Shown here piece by piece: positions 8,585-17,763 of a stretch of 64,000 nt of DNA (its first letter is position 1; each line of letters begins with the position of its first letter). The translations under genes and the position numbers were made by a program. The notes under the pieces are model-generated. The model did not search any database. It was given only the letters and a program-made list of their open reading frames with translations, and was not told the origin of the DNA. This DNA comes from Fibrobacter sp. (GTDB lineage Bacteria > Fibrobacterota > Fibrobacteria > Fibrobacterales > Fibrobacteraceae): contig JAGCPZ010000048.1 in assembly GCA_017965445.1 (NCBI GenBank), forward strand, positions 42,246 through 106,245. The letters are read 5' to 3'.

Positions 8585-9202
8585 TTAGTTGAAAGTCAAG
8601 GATGCTACGAGGGCGAATGTGTTGTTGCTTGCTTCAATTTTATAATCACGGACTTTGCCGTTTGCAGAGTTGTGGGTGTATGAAAATGCTATACCTAGAC
8701 CAAGTTCGCTGTTCATCCACCATTCTTTTCCAAGCGTGATGTTGAAACCCAAGCCTGCGTCAAGGTCAGTAAAACTGAGATCGTCGCCATTGATGGTGAT
8801 GCTATAATCGGTTGCGCCAATAGAGGCGCTCGCATAGATGTTGTCTTGTGGCAGGAAATAATAGGTGAAGCCAGCGCCAATCATGACGATGTTGAAACCA
8901 TCATGTTTTAAAGTTGCTTTTTCATATCCAGAGGAAGCTTTAAGATCAGAGAAAAGAATGTCGACGCCAATTGTTCCGTGCAGAATGAAGTTTGGAGTAA
9001 TGGCTCCGCCAATTTTTAAGCCGGTATCATAGGCAATCCCTTCGCATGTCAGCTTAGCACGGACTCCGGAGACTTCTTCAGTGAATGAAGAATATCCAAG
9101 GCCCATCGTGGCGTTCAAGAAGAAACCGTCATGGGTTCTCGGTGCGGAAATAGCGAATGCGTAACTTGCTGCGATGGCGAAAATTAAAAGGATCTTTTTC
9201 AT
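8585..9202 (-). CDS. Outer-membrane beta-barrel protein, copy 2
   Basis: 205 residues with a signal peptide (MKKILLIFAIAASYAFAISA) and the same APRTHDGFFLNATMGLGYS opening, GLKIGGAITPNFILHGTIG core and ASLTFN ending as the gene downstream. The pair is a tandem duplication, each with its own terminator hairpin. It lies upstream of copy 1 in the same direction and about 90 bp separates them. No characterised function is recognised; a surface protein of the small-barrel class is the safest reading. Confidence 0.8.
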   Translation of the reverse strand: MKKILLIFAIAASYAFAISAPRTHDGFFLNATMGLGYSSFTEEVSGVRAKLTCEGIAYDTGLKIGGAITPNFILHGTIGVDILFSDLKASSGYEKATLKHDGFNIVMIGAGFTYYFLPQDNIYASASIGATDYSITINGDDLSFTDLDAGLGFNITLGKEWWMNSELGLGIAFSYTHNSANGKVRDYKIEASNNTFALVASLTFN

Positions 9203-9474
9203 TTGTTTTTCCTGTTTATATAATTGATGGCGAAATATTAATAAAATAATGAATTTTATGGTAGTAAAATAAAATTAACGATACGCCGGTTTTTTTATGC
9301 ACTGTATTCGCGCCTGCTATTCCTTAAATTTTACGCTCCGTTCCCAAATTACTATCTTTACCCCCGTTATGATTATCCATTCCTTCTACATGGGCTTCCA
9401 GTGATTAGCGGTTTAAACTTGTAATTTCCCTAACCACTAACCACCAACCACTAACCACTTACATAATACCTAAA
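9203..9474. repeat. Intergenic gap with TAACCAC tandem tract
   Basis: About 270 bp between divergent genes. The left half is AT-rich and should hold the promoter of the barrel gene at 8585. The right half has a run of CTAACCACTAACCACC-type units (9430-9461) seen in other gaps of this window. No T-box or other leader for tyrS is evident. Confidence 0.55.
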
Positions 9475-10692
9475 ATGCAATTCCGTCCTGTTAAAGAACA
9501 GCTTGAAATTTTGATGCGCGGCGTCGTTGATATCGTGCCGCAAGATGAACTCGAAAAGAAACTCCAGAAGTCCTACGAGACGGGCAAGCCTCTCCGTATC
9601 AAGATGGGCGTGGATCCAACGGCTCCGGATGTTCACTTCGGCCACACGGTCGTGATGCGCAAGCTCCGCCAGTTCCAGGATTTGGGCCACACCGTCGTGC
9701 TCATCGTGGGCGACTACACGGCACAGATTGGCGACCCCAGCGGCCGCAACAAGGCCCGTCCTCGCCTCAGCCATGAACAAGTGCTCGAAAACGCGAAGGA
9801 ATACCAGGAACAGTTCTTCAAGGTGGTCCGCCGCGACCAGGTGGAAATCCACTACAACGGCGAATGGTTCAGTAAGCTCCCGTTCAGCAAGGTGACCGAA
9901 CTCATGGGCCAGTTCACCGTGGCCCAGATGCTCGAACGCGAAGACTTCCACAACCGCTATACGGCAAATACGCCTATTAGCTTGCACGAATTCATGTACC
10001 CGATGATGCAGGGCTACGATTCCGTCGCCATCCAGAGCGATGTGGAACTGGGAGGAACCGACCAGAAGTTCAATGTGCTTCGCGGTCGCGACTTGCAACT
10101 TTTCGAAGGCATGGAACCGCAAATCGGTCTCTTTATGCCGATTCTCCTCGGTACCGACGGCAAGGTCAAGATGTCTAAGTCCATCGGTAACTACGTGGGC
10201 CTCAATGAACCCGCCGACGTGATGTACCACAAGATTTACAGCCTCGCCGACAGCATTGTCGAAAACTGGTTCGAACTTCTGACCAATATTCCGCTTGCAG
10301 AAATCAAGCAGATGATGGCTGACATCGCCGCAGGCAAGATGAACCCCAACGATGCGAAGCATCGCCTCGCCATCGATATCGTGACGCAGTACTACGGCGC
10401 AGAAGCCGCCGAGGCCGCTGCTGCCAAGGAACGCGAAATCCACAGCGGTAATGCCATCCCGAGCGATGCTGCCGAATGTTCCGTCGATGCCGGTACGTAT
10501 GGCGCTCTCGACTTGCTCGTGAATATCAAGGCATTTGCCAGTAAGGGCGAAGCACGCCGCATGGTGCAGAACGGCGGTGTGAGAATTGGCGGCGAAAAAC
10601 TTGCCGACCCGCAGTCCCAGATTGAAATCAAGGGCGGCGACCAGCTGGTGGTCCAGGTGGGCAAGCGCAAGTTCTACAAGGTGAATTTCTAA
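9475..10692 (+). CDS. tyrS: Tyrosyl-tRNA synthetase
   Basis: 405 residues. Class I motifs are present: the HIGH equivalent HFGHT at about 55 and KMSKS at about 232, plus the tyrosine-pocket region VELGGTDQKFN. The C-terminal S4-type RNA-binding domain (about 340-405: FASKGEARRMVQNGGVRIGG) completes a full-length enzyme of the TyrZ/type-2 bacterial group. It charges tRNA-Tyr in the cytoplasm. No clear Shine-Dalgarno is seen; the start lies directly after a TAACCAC repeat tract. A PfkB kinase gene follows after 8 bp. Confidence 0.96.
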   Translation: MQFRPVKEQLEILMRGVVDIVPQDELEKKLQKSYETGKPLRIKMGVDPTAPDVHFGHTVVMRKLRQFQDLGHTVVLIVGDYTAQIGDPSGRNKARPRLSHEQVLENAKEYQEQFFKVVRRDQVEIHYNGEWFSKLPFSKVTELMGQFTVAQMLEREDFHNRYTANTPISLHEFMYPMMQGYDSVAIQSDVELGGTDQKFNVLRGRDLQLFEGMEPQIGLFMPILLGTDGKVKMSKSIGNYVGLNEPADVMYHKIYSLADSIVENWFELLTNIPLAEIKQMMADIAAGKMNPNDAKHRLAIDIVTQYYGAEAAEAAAAKEREIHSGNAIPSDAAECSVDAGTYGALDLLVNIKAFASKGEARRMVQNGGVRIGGEKLADPQSQIEIKGGDQLVVQVGKRKFYKVNF

Positions 10693-10700
10693 GGCGTCTT

Positions 10701-11657
10701 ATGTCTCGCGAAATCTTAGTTCTCGGTCTCAATCCCGCATGGCAGAGAGTCTTCTTCTTGGACAAGTTTGTTCCGGGAGAAGTCCATCGCATATCCAAAG
10801 TCAAGGAATATGCGTCGGGCAAGGGAATCAACTGCTGCCGTGTTTTGCAACTGCTGGGAGGAACTCCTCGTCTGATGCACTTCCTCGGTGCCGGGAACGG
10901 CGAGAAAATCTTTGACGAACTTTCGGTCTGCGGCATTCAGCAGGTCCCGGTTTGGATTCGCGAAAATACCCGCATCTGCACGACGATTGCCTGTAATGGA
11001 GATACCACGGAACTTGTGGAACCGTCGCCGTCTCTCGCTTCGTCCGAGAACGATGATTTTGCACAAACGCTGATTGACCATTGGGATTCGACGCAGTATG
11101 TGGCTCTTTGTGGGACTTTCCCGCATGGTTTTGACGTGAGGATGTTCAATTCTCTTGATTTTAACGGCAAGCACGTTTTCGTGGATGCCATAGATGACAT
11201 AGACGAACTTCTTGCGAAAGGCGTCGAACTTCTCAAGATAAACATGTCGGAATATTGCAAGTTGCTGGAGCGCATGAGCATTCCGCTTGTAAAGTCTAGC
11301 CCGCAGTTCTGGAAGATGACGGCTATGGCTGTCCTTGAACGCCTTCCCATCAAGAACCTCGTGGTGACCGATGAGGATTCTCCTGTCCGTGCGTTCCGCT
11401 TGGTCGAAAAGAAGTTCCAAGGTATCCAGTTGCAGCCTGCTGCAATCAATGTGAAAAACGATATTGGCGCCGGAGATTCTTTCTTTGCCGGTTGGCTTTA
11501 TGCTTGCGACCAGGGACTCAGCTTTGAAAGCTGCTTGGCCAAGGCAACCGCTGTCGCTTGTGCCCGTTGTGAAGTCGAACGTCCGTGGAACTTGAGTATG
11601 GACCGCGTTGTCGAGCTCGAAAACGAACTGGCGACAAAGGTTGAACGCCTCGAATAA
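10701..11657 (+). CDS. PfkB-family sugar kinase (1-phosphofructokinase-like)
   Basis: 318 residues. N-terminal ILVLGLNPAWQRVFFLDKF and the ASGKGINCCRVLQLLGG segment match the hexose-phosphate kinase branch (FruK/LacC/PfkB) that binds a phosphosugar. The C-terminal NDIGAGDSFFAGWLYA holds the catalytic aspartate and anion hole of the family. The exact substrate (fructose-1-phosphate, tagatose-6-phosphate or fructose-6-phosphate) cannot be told from sequence alone. The gene is 8 bp downstream of tyrS and 11 bp upstream of mqnB, so the three are probably co-transcribed, although their functions look unrelated. Confidence 0.85.
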   Translation: MSREILVLGLNPAWQRVFFLDKFVPGEVHRISKVKEYASGKGINCCRVLQLLGGTPRLMHFLGAGNGEKIFDELSVCGIQQVPVWIRENTRICTTIACNGDTTELVEPSPSLASSENDDFAQTLIDHWDSTQYVALCGTFPHGFDVRMFNSLDFNGKHVFVDAIDDIDELLAKGVELLKINMSEYCKLLERMSIPLVKSSPQFWKMTAMAVLERLPIKNLVVTDEDSPVRAFRLVEKKFQGIQLQPAAINVKNDIGAGDSFFAGWLYACDQGLSFESCLAKATAVACARCEVERPWNLSMDRVVELENELATKVERLE

Positions 11658-11668
11658 AGGCCTCGCTG

Positions 11669-12376
11669 ATGGATGAACGTTTTGTTCCTTTGTTTGCCTT
11701 TGCGTCAAATGTGGAATTTTTCGGAACGTTCCCGGAATGCAGGTCTTTTGTTCAAAAAAATATTCGTTTAGGCGAAATCGTTGAATTGGCTGGAGGCCGA
11801 GGCTTTGCTGTTGTTCTAGGCGTTGGCTTGCTTGAGTTTGCAACAAACTTATCTCTATTGCTTTCTCGGTTTTCTGCTGAAGGCCCATTTACGCATGTTG
11901 TTCTTGCCGGTATTTGCGGCGCCTATCCTGGCCGTTCCTTGAATATTGGTGATGTTGTTCGTGTGGATTCCGAGAGAATAGGTGATTTGGGCGTTGCCGA
12001 ACGGGATGGTTCGTTTACGCCTTGGCATAAAGTTTGCAACGCTGCGAGTTCGCAAGATTTGAGCAATTCCGTGCAAGTTTACGAGTCTTCGCCGCTTCGT
12101 TATGTTCCTGCCTGGCTAGAGCGTTTAAGGGCCGTTTCTGGCCTGACGGTCAACTGCTGCACGGGTACAGCCGCTATGGCTGCAGAACGCGTCCAGAACT
12201 TCGATGTGGATGTGGAATCGATGGAAGGGGCCGCCTGCTTTTCCGTTTGCCGTGCATTTGGCATGCCCTGCTTCGAAGTCCGTGCCGTGAGCAACTTGGC
12301 CACCACCCGCGACAAGTCCACCTGGCGCATCGACGATGCTTTAAAAGCACTGAATTCGCTTGTAAACGGTCTTTGA
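11669..12376 (+). CDS. mqnB: Futalosine hydrolase
   Basis: 235 residues of the nucleoside phosphorylase/hydrolase fold. VVLAGICGAYPGRSLNIGDVV is the purine-nucleoside strand-loop, and VESMEGAACFSVCRAFG carries the ribose-binding glutamate region. The late-sequence RAVSNLATTRDKSTWRI is the MqnB-type pattern. It would hydrolyse futalosine to dehypoxanthinyl futalosine and hypoxanthine in menaquinone synthesis. Identification is supported by mqnD 260 bp downstream on the same strand. Base use is more AT-rich in the first half of the gene than in its neighbours. Confidence 0.85.
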   Translation: MDERFVPLFAFASNVEFFGTFPECRSFVQKNIRLGEIVELAGGRGFAVVLGVGLLEFATNLSLLLSRFSAEGPFTHVVLAGICGAYPGRSLNIGDVVRVDSERIGDLGVAERDGSFTPWHKVCNAASSQDLSNSVQVYESSPLRYVPAWLERLRAVSGLTVNCCTGTAAMAAERVQNFDVDVESMEGAACFSVCRAFGMPCFEVRAVSNLATTRDKSTWRIDDALKALNSLVNGL

Positions 12377-12429
12377 ATCGTTGACTTTGCTCCGCAATTG
12401 GTCTCTCTGGAGGCTATGAGTTCGGGGCT

Positions 12430-12467
12430 AAAGCCCCTTTGAACGCGCATCGCTTTGGGCTTTTTTT
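12430..12467 (+). terminator. Terminator after mqnB
   Basis: AAAGCCC ... GGGCTTTTTTT stem with a T tract. A smaller GGGGCT/AGCCCC hairpin overlaps its left arm. Confidence 0.65.
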
Positions 12468-12639
12468 ACTAATTTCTTACAGGATTGCAAAATGAAAAAT
12501 TAAAAATGACAATTTCATTCTTCATTCTTAATTTTTAATTCATAATTTCTAATTCCTAACCACTAACCACAAGCATTTCTTATTGCATTTCGCTCACACC
12601 CCATACCTCAAAGCGCCGTAGGCGCGACCTCATACCTCT
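12468..12639. repeat. Intergenic repeats between mqnB and mqnD
   Basis: An AT-rich inverted tract built from 'AATTTTTAATTC'-like units, a short TAACCAC run (about 12557-12571), then CATACCTCAAAGCGCC ... CGACCTCATACCTC (12601-12638). The last unit recurs in inverted form at 33258-33300. No coding signal. Confidence 0.5.
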
Positions 12640-13431
12640 ATGCAACTCTCTCTCGGTATTTCCACTTGCCCTAACGACACCTTCATTTACGAGGCCTTGA
12701 TTCACGGGCTTGAAAATTCCCCATTTGAATGGAAGGTTACGTACGCCGACGTGCAAACGCTCAACGAAATGGTGCTGCGTGGCGAACTGGATGTCGCTAA
12801 AATTAGCGCGCAAGTCTATCCGCAGATAGCCGAAGCGTACCGCTGCCTTGGTTGCGGAGGCGCTATCGGCTACGGTTGCGGCCCGCTTTTGCTCTCTTCA
12901 TCGGGAAATGCGTTCGATTCGGCGCTTTCGACGACGCTCCCTGGCGCAAATACGACCGCAGCGCTCCTTTTTAAGTTCTGGTATTCTCGTTGTTATAAAG
13001 ATGCTCCTAAATTGCAATATGCGCTGTTTAACGAGGTCTATCAGGGGTTGCTGAACAAAACCGTTGCTCAGGGCGTTACCATCCACGAACACCGTTTTAC
13101 GTGGAAACGCGATGGTCTCCACCTGTTGCAGGATTTAGGCGCTTTCTGGGAGCAGGAGACAGGGGCCCCGATTCCGCTTGGTATTGCGGTTGCTCGGAAG
13201 GAACTTGGTTTTGCGGCTATCGAATCTGTCGAGAATGAAATTCGTCGCAGCCTGCGGATAGCCCGCCAAAGAAGTAATCCGGTGACCCCGTTTATCGTCG
13301 AAAAAGCGCAAATCGATGACGAAGAAGTCATCAAGTCTCACATCGCAATGTTCGTGAATGATTTCTCCGAAAATGTCGGAGAGGCGGGTTGGAGGGCTCT
13401 TGAGAATCTGTGGCGGTTATCACACTGTTAA
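12640..13431 (+). CDS. mqnD: 1,4-dihydroxy-6-naphthoate synthase
   Basis: 263 residues. LSLGISTCPNDTFIYEALIHG and DVQTLNEMVLRGELDVAKIS are hallmark MqnD segments of this periplasmic-binding-protein-like fold. GCGPLLLSS and PGANTTAALLFKFWY follow in the expected order. It converts cyclic dehypoxanthinyl futalosine to 1,4-dihydroxy-6-naphthoate. With mqnB just upstream this supports the futalosine route; mqnA, mqnC and a ubiD-like gene are not in the window. Confidence 0.93.
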   Translation: MQLSLGISTCPNDTFIYEALIHGLENSPFEWKVTYADVQTLNEMVLRGELDVAKISAQVYPQIAEAYRCLGCGGAIGYGCGPLLLSSSGNAFDSALSTTLPGANTTAALLFKFWYSRCYKDAPKLQYALFNEVYQGLLNKTVAQGVTIHEHRFTWKRDGLHLLQDLGAFWEQETGAPIPLGIAVARKELGFAAIESVENEIRRSLRIARQRSNPVTPFIVEKAQIDDEEVIKSHIAMFVNDFSENVGEAGWRALENLWRLSHC

Positions 13432-13557
13432 TAAGTTGTTGACTTGTCCAAAACCTATGTAATAGTTTGTAAACGTAAACGTAATTTTGCAAAACGGCGA
13501 ATTTTTAGCAAAAACTTTATTTATTTTCCAAAAAGCATCTTTTTTTGGAGTTTGCTT

Positions 13558-13758
13558 ATGAGTTTAGTGAACGATCTTGAACAAGAAATCGAAAATTTCA
13601 AGCGCGAATACGAAAAGTTCGAACGCGGTAACAAGTCAGCTGGCACGCGTGCCCGCAAGGTCTTGCAGAGTATCAAAAAAACCTGCCAAGAGATCCGTGT
13701 TTCAATTCAAGGTGCAAAGAAGGAGGAGGAGAAGGACGGTCTTCGTAGCGAGGACTGA
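13558..13758 (+). CDS. Histone H1-like (Hc1-type) small protein
   Basis: 66 residues from the ATG at 13558, with TGGAG upstream; the open frame extends further 5' but without an initiation signal. The protein is highly charged. Its middle, ERGNKSAGTRARKVLQSIKK, matches the GNKxAGTRAR signature of bacterial Hc1/histone-H1-like proteins found in Bacteroidota and Chlamydiae. Those bind and compact DNA. The short length and Lys/Glu-rich tail fit. It sits alone upstream of the envelope block and is probably not part of it. Confidence 0.75.
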   Translation: MSLVNDLEQEIENFKREYEKFERGNKSAGTRARKVLQSIKKTCQEIRVSIQGAKKEEEKDGLRSED

Positions 13759-13833
13759 CAGATAAATTTTCCCTAAAAGGCTATACCTGTGTTTTTTTTT
13801 ACACGAAAAATGGCGTTTTTTGAAGAAAATCAT

Positions 13834-13862
13834 TTGACTAAAGTCATTTTTGAAGGTATATT
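13834..13862 (+). promoter_or_regulatory. Strong sigma-70 promoter for the envelope block
   Basis: -35 TTGACT (13834-13839), 17-bp spacer, -10 TATATT (13857-13862). Predicted start near 13869, giving a leader of about 75 bases before the OmpA-type gene. Confidence 0.75.
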
Positions 13863-13945
13863 CCCACATGGGTTTTGTGTTTGCCAAACTGGCAAGCGTA
13901 TGTTTAACGAATTTAAGTGTTCTATGATTGGAGAAACGTAGCAGT

Positions 13946-15463
13946 ATGACCCTAAAGAAACTGGTCTTAATTACGGCCGGGGCGATGCTTCTTTCTGGAA
14001 CCGCCATGGCCAGGAATATCAATGTGCCGGGCGATTTCTCGAAGATTGCTGATGCTCTCGGAAATGCGGATGCCGGGGATACAATCCTTGTCAAACGCGG
14101 TGTTTACAATGAAAACATCACCCTTATCATGGGTGTTGTCCTCAAGGGCGAGGATCCTTTGACAACCATCATTGATGGTGGTCGCAGAGGTCCAACCGTC
14201 ATGGGTACTTCGGGCGCAGAAATGTCGCACTTCACAGTGAGGAACGGTCTCGAAGGTATCCTTTGCGAAAACGCAGCTCCCTACATTCATCATTGCTATG
14301 TGATCGATAACCACGCAACGGGTATCGGTGCTTTTATTTCTTTGCCTTGGCTCCGCAATAACGTGGTCTATGGCAACCGCTGGTCCGGCATTCTCGCCTG
14401 GGGTGCGAAGTCGCTCGATGCTTACGTCGAACAGAACGTCGTGCTCCGCAACGGCTACTCTGGCCTTGCTTTGAAGGGCCCGACCAACATTATCGCCCGT
14501 AACAACATCTTCATGGAAAACCACTACTACGGTGTGTTTGCTGACCCGGCTGCCGGTCAGACGAAGGTGGAGTACAACAACATCTACAAGAACTACTACC
14601 CGTTCAACCAGTTCATCAAGGTGAACCGCACGAACGTGTCTCTGGACCCGAAGTTCATCAGCCCGTCTCTCGGCAAGCCGAACTTCTTCTGCCAGTCCAC
14701 CTCGCCGATGATCAAGCGCGGTAAGGGTAAACTGGATATCGGTCTTACCGCAACGGAAGTTGTGAAGGAAGAAGAGGCCGTTCAGGAAACTCGTAATCCG
14801 GATACCGATGGCGATGGCCTTTGCGATCCGTGGGTTTCTGAAGAAGGTCTTGGCGAAAAGTATGCCGGTACCTGCACGGGCTTCGATAACTGCCCGGAAG
14901 AAGCCGAAGACTTCGACGGCTTCCAGGATGACGATGGTTGCCCGGATGCTGACAACGATCGTGACGGTCTTTGCGATCCGTGGGTCGAAGCCAAGGGTAT
15001 GCTTTCTACTTTCGCTCACATCTGTAAGGGTGTTGACCTCTGCCCAGAACAGGCAGAATCGCTCAACAGCTACAAGGACGACGATGGTTGCCCGGACGAA
15101 GTTCCGCAGCCGCCTAAGAAAGTCTTCGTTCTTGAAGGTGTGAACTTCGAATCCGGTAAGTCCACGATTACTCAGGACTCCTACGTCTCCTTGATGAAGG
15201 TTGTCGATATCATGGAAACCTTCCCGGAATCTACGTTTGACATTGTTGGTCATACCGACAACATCGGTAGCAAGGACAAGAATATGACTTTGTCTGCAGA
15301 CCGTGCAAACGCTGTGAAAAACTTCCTTGTCGAAAAGGGCATTGCCGAAAGCCGTATGACAACGCAGGGCTTGGGCGATACAAAGCCTGTAGCTTCCAAC
15401 AAAACACCTGAAGGGCGTGCGCAGAATCGTCGTATCGAATTCATCCGCACGGATATTAAGTAA
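13946..15463 (+). CDS. OmpA-family protein with beta-helix and thrombospondin-type-3 repeats
   Basis: 505 residues from the ATG at 13946, chosen because MTLKKLVLITAGAMLLSGTAMA is a signal peptide. Residues about 25-265 form a right-handed beta-helix (IIDGGRRGPTVMGTSG, NHATGIGAFI, NVVLRNGYSGLALKG, ARNNIFMENHYYGVFA). Acidic calcium-type repeats at about 285-385 (DTDGDGLCDPW, DGFQDDDGCPDADNDRDGL) lead into an OmpA domain at about 390-505 (VNFESGKSTIT, DIVGHTDNIGSKDKN, GRAQNRRIEF) that binds peptidoglycan. It would anchor a surface-exposed or periplasmic helix to the wall. First gene of the block, 11 bp ahead of the barrel-TPR gene, with highly biased codons. Confidence 0.9.
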   Translation: MTLKKLVLITAGAMLLSGTAMARNINVPGDFSKIADALGNADAGDTILVKRGVYNENITLIMGVVLKGEDPLTTIIDGGRRGPTVMGTSGAEMSHFTVRNGLEGILCENAAPYIHHCYVIDNHATGIGAFISLPWLRNNVVYGNRWSGILAWGAKSLDAYVEQNVVLRNGYSGLALKGPTNIIARNNIFMENHYYGVFADPAAGQTKVEYNNIYKNYYPFNQFIKVNRTNVSLDPKFISPSLGKPNFFCQSTSPMIKRGKGKLDIGLTATEVVKEEEAVQETRNPDTDGDGLCDPWVSEEGLGEKYAGTCTGFDNCPEEAEDFDGFQDDDGCPDADNDRDGLCDPWVEAKGMLSTFAHICKGVDLCPEQAESLNSYKDDDGCPDEVPQPPKKVFVLEGVNFESGKSTITQDSYVSLMKVVDIMETFPESTFDIVGHTDNIGSKDKNMTLSADRANAVKNFLVEKGIAESRMTTQGLGDTKPVASNKTPEGRAQNRRIEFIRTDIK

Positions 15464-15474
15464 AGGAGTAGGTG

Positions 15475-17712
15475 ATGTTGCATAAGAGTTTCATCAAAAC
15501 GTCCGCAATTGGACTTGCCGTAGCAAGCACTTCTTTGTTCGCTGAGGCAACCTACACGCCGAATAAGTATCAGCAGAATGATTGGTTTGCAGAATTTGGT
15601 GGCAACACTGCCATGTACGTGAACCCCGCTGGTATTTCTGAAACTGATCAGCTTGAATTCAGCGCTGCATTCTTTAGCACCATTAGTGGTGAAGCTAGCC
15701 AGGAATATGTCAGCTTGACATATCCGATTGACTACAAGCACACTTGGGGCATCTCCCTTTTCGAAAACGGTGCTTCCATTGAAGGTGGCCAGTCCTATAC
15801 CGAAATTGCCGCATTGTTCGGCTATTCCTATAGGCTCATGCACTTCCTCTCTCTCGGTATCGACCTCTCTGTCTTGTACATCAACCAGTTTGATGAACTC
15901 AAGCAGCTTACTGTCGGTGCTGACGTGGGCTTGAGCTGGAACCCGCTCGCTTCTTCGAAGTATGGTTACTTGCTCATTGGCGTTGCCGTCCAGAACCTCC
16001 TTGCACCGGCCATCAGCGAAGCTGAAGGTGATGGTAGCTTCAAGTTCGTTCTTATGACTGCAAAGGACGCTTACAAGATTCCGACGAACCTCAACCTCTC
16101 CCTTTTCTGGCGCGGTTTCAACCGTCTCCTCGAAATGAAGGCAGAACTCTCCTTGATCGACATCATCCACGATGCTGACGAAGGTGGTAAGGGTTCCAAT
16201 CTTGAAATGAGCTTCACCTTGACCTACTACCTCTCTTCTCACCTCGGCGTTCGCGCTCGTTTCACGAAGGAAGGCTATCCGGTCATCGGTGCAACGGTTA
16301 ACGTGAAGGATGTGAGCATCTTCCGTTACCTCGCTCTTGATCTTGAAATGTCTCACGATGACCTCTGGGCCAAGAAGAACCGTGGCTTTGTCTGGGCTGT
16401 CAAGCTGACCAGCCGCTTCGGTGACACTCGTGAAGAGAAGATTGGTGAAGAACGTTATCGTCGCTTGAAGATCGAACCTGAAAACGACTACCGTGCTGCT
16501 ATGCGTCTGTACTTGAACCGTCAGTTCCTCGAAGCCGCTTATGCCTTCGGTAAGGTTCAGACCAAGTACCCGGCATTCCACTTGGTGGACCAGGCTGCGT
16601 TCTACAAGGCAAAGTCTTTCGAAAACCTCCGTATGCACAAGGCTGCTAAGAACGTTTACGAAGACGCTATCAAGCGTTATCCGCAGAGCGACCAGCGCGC
16701 CAAGTATCACTTCCAGTTGATGAACATCGACTATAAGGAAGGCAAATATACGGAAGCTATGGCCAAGTATCAGAACATTGCCCAGAAGTTCGGCGAAAGC
16801 GACGTGAAGGCTGACGCTGACTACGTTGCAGGCCAGATCAAGTTCGAACAGGGTCTCTATCAGGAAGCTGTTGACTTGCTCTCCGCAATTCTTCCGGGTA
16901 ACGCAAACTACTTCTATGCCCGCTATACCATGGGTATCGCTAACAGCCGCATGGGCAAGTTCGACGAAGCCGAAAACTGCTTCCGCGACATTACGGAACA
17001 GCCGGTTTCCAACCAGTCCGAACGCGACTTGCAGGATGCCGCCAAGGTTAAGCTCGGCCACCTCTTCTTCTCTGGTGAAAAGCCGGACATCGCAGCAGCT
17101 GCTCAGATGTATGGCCAGGTCCAGAAGGGTTCTCCGGTGTTCGACGAAGCTATGCTCGGTATTGCATGGTCCTTCCTCAAGGTTCACAAACCGGATGACG
17201 CTATCAAGCCTGCAAAATGGATCATCAGCAACCTCCCGGAATCCTTCCTCGTGTCTGAAGCTTATCTCGTGGTGGGTTACTGCTACTTCATGAAGAAAGA
17301 TTACCAGAACGCACTCGATGCTTTGACTGAGGCTGAAAAGCGCACGGAACAGCCGATTGTGTCTGTCGCTTCTCGCGACAGTGCTCGCCAAGCGTATGAT
17401 GCTATGCAGACCCAGTTCGACTCCGTTCAGGTTCTTGCTTTGGATCTCGCTCGTCAGTTGCCGACTCCGCGTGTGGAAAGCAAGCGTGAAGCTTTGCGTC
17501 CGACGTTCGACAAGGCTAACCAAGCTATTGAAGATTACGCATCGTTCATGCAGAGATCTATCCAGAGTGACCGCTTCGAATCTAACCGCAAGCGTATTTT
17601 GGATGATGCTGGCTTTACTAAGGCCACCCTCTTGTCCAAGATGGGCGGTGCTGGCGGCGGATCGAAACCTGCGTTGCCGTCTGACGTTGAACAATTGGGA
17701 GATGACCTGTAG
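15475..17712 (+). CDS. Outer-membrane barrel (PorV/PorQ-like) fused to TPR repeats
   Basis: 745 residues from the ATG at 15475, behind AAAGGAG (a GTG one codon earlier is possible). A signal peptide ends near residue 23. About 25-320 is a barrel with GGNTAMYVNPAGIS near its start, the PorV/PorQ/UPF0164-like opening, and strands such as SLTYPIDYKHTWGISLF. About 335-700 consists of tetratricopeptide repeats (AAYAFGKVQTKYPAF, AAKNVYEDAIKRYPQS, YTEAMAKYQNIAQKF). A barrel joined to a large TPR region in one chain is unusual; the TPRs would face the periplasm and dock partners, perhaps the big TPR protein encoded next. Confidence 0.8.
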   Translation: MLHKSFIKTSAIGLAVASTSLFAEATYTPNKYQQNDWFAEFGGNTAMYVNPAGISETDQLEFSAAFFSTISGEASQEYVSLTYPIDYKHTWGISLFENGASIEGGQSYTEIAALFGYSYRLMHFLSLGIDLSVLYINQFDELKQLTVGADVGLSWNPLASSKYGYLLIGVAVQNLLAPAISEAEGDGSFKFVLMTAKDAYKIPTNLNLSLFWRGFNRLLEMKAELSLIDIIHDADEGGKGSNLEMSFTLTYYLSSHLGVRARFTKEGYPVIGATVNVKDVSIFRYLALDLEMSHDDLWAKKNRGFVWAVKLTSRFGDTREEKIGEERYRRLKIEPENDYRAAMRLYLNRQFLEAAYAFGKVQTKYPAFHLVDQAAFYKAKSFENLRMHKAAKNVYEDAIKRYPQSDQRAKYHFQLMNIDYKEGKYTEAMAKYQNIAQKFGESDVKADADYVAGQIKFEQGLYQEAVDLLSAILPGNANYFYARYTMGIANSRMGKFDEAENCFRDITEQPVSNQSERDLQDAAKVKLGHLFFSGEKPDIAAAAQMYGQVQKGSPVFDEAMLGIAWSFLKVHKPDDAIKPAKWIISNLPESFLVSEAYLVVGYCYFMKKDYQNALDALTEAEKRTEQPIVSVASRDSARQAYDAMQTQFDSVQVLALDLARQLPTPRVESKREALRPTFDKANQAIEDYASFMQRSIQSDRFESNRKRILDDAGFTKATLLSKMGGAGGGSKPALPSDVEQLGDDL

Positions 17713-17763
17713 AAATACGGGTTTTTTCCCTTATTATATGAAATCATAGGTGGATAGAGAACG

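Noticed and set aside
9430..9461. TAACCAC tandem run as a CRISPR array
   Set aside because: Units are 7-8 bases without spacers, and no cas gene is present.
9203..9474. T-box leader for tyrS
   Set aside because: No T-box core, specifier loop or terminator/antiterminator pair is visible; the sequence is repeat-like.
15250..17694. An 814-codon open frame antisense to the barrel-TPR gene
   Set aside because: It is the mirror of a gene with very biased codons; the translation lacks domain patterns or an initiation site, while the plus strand has signal peptide, barrel and TPR repeats.
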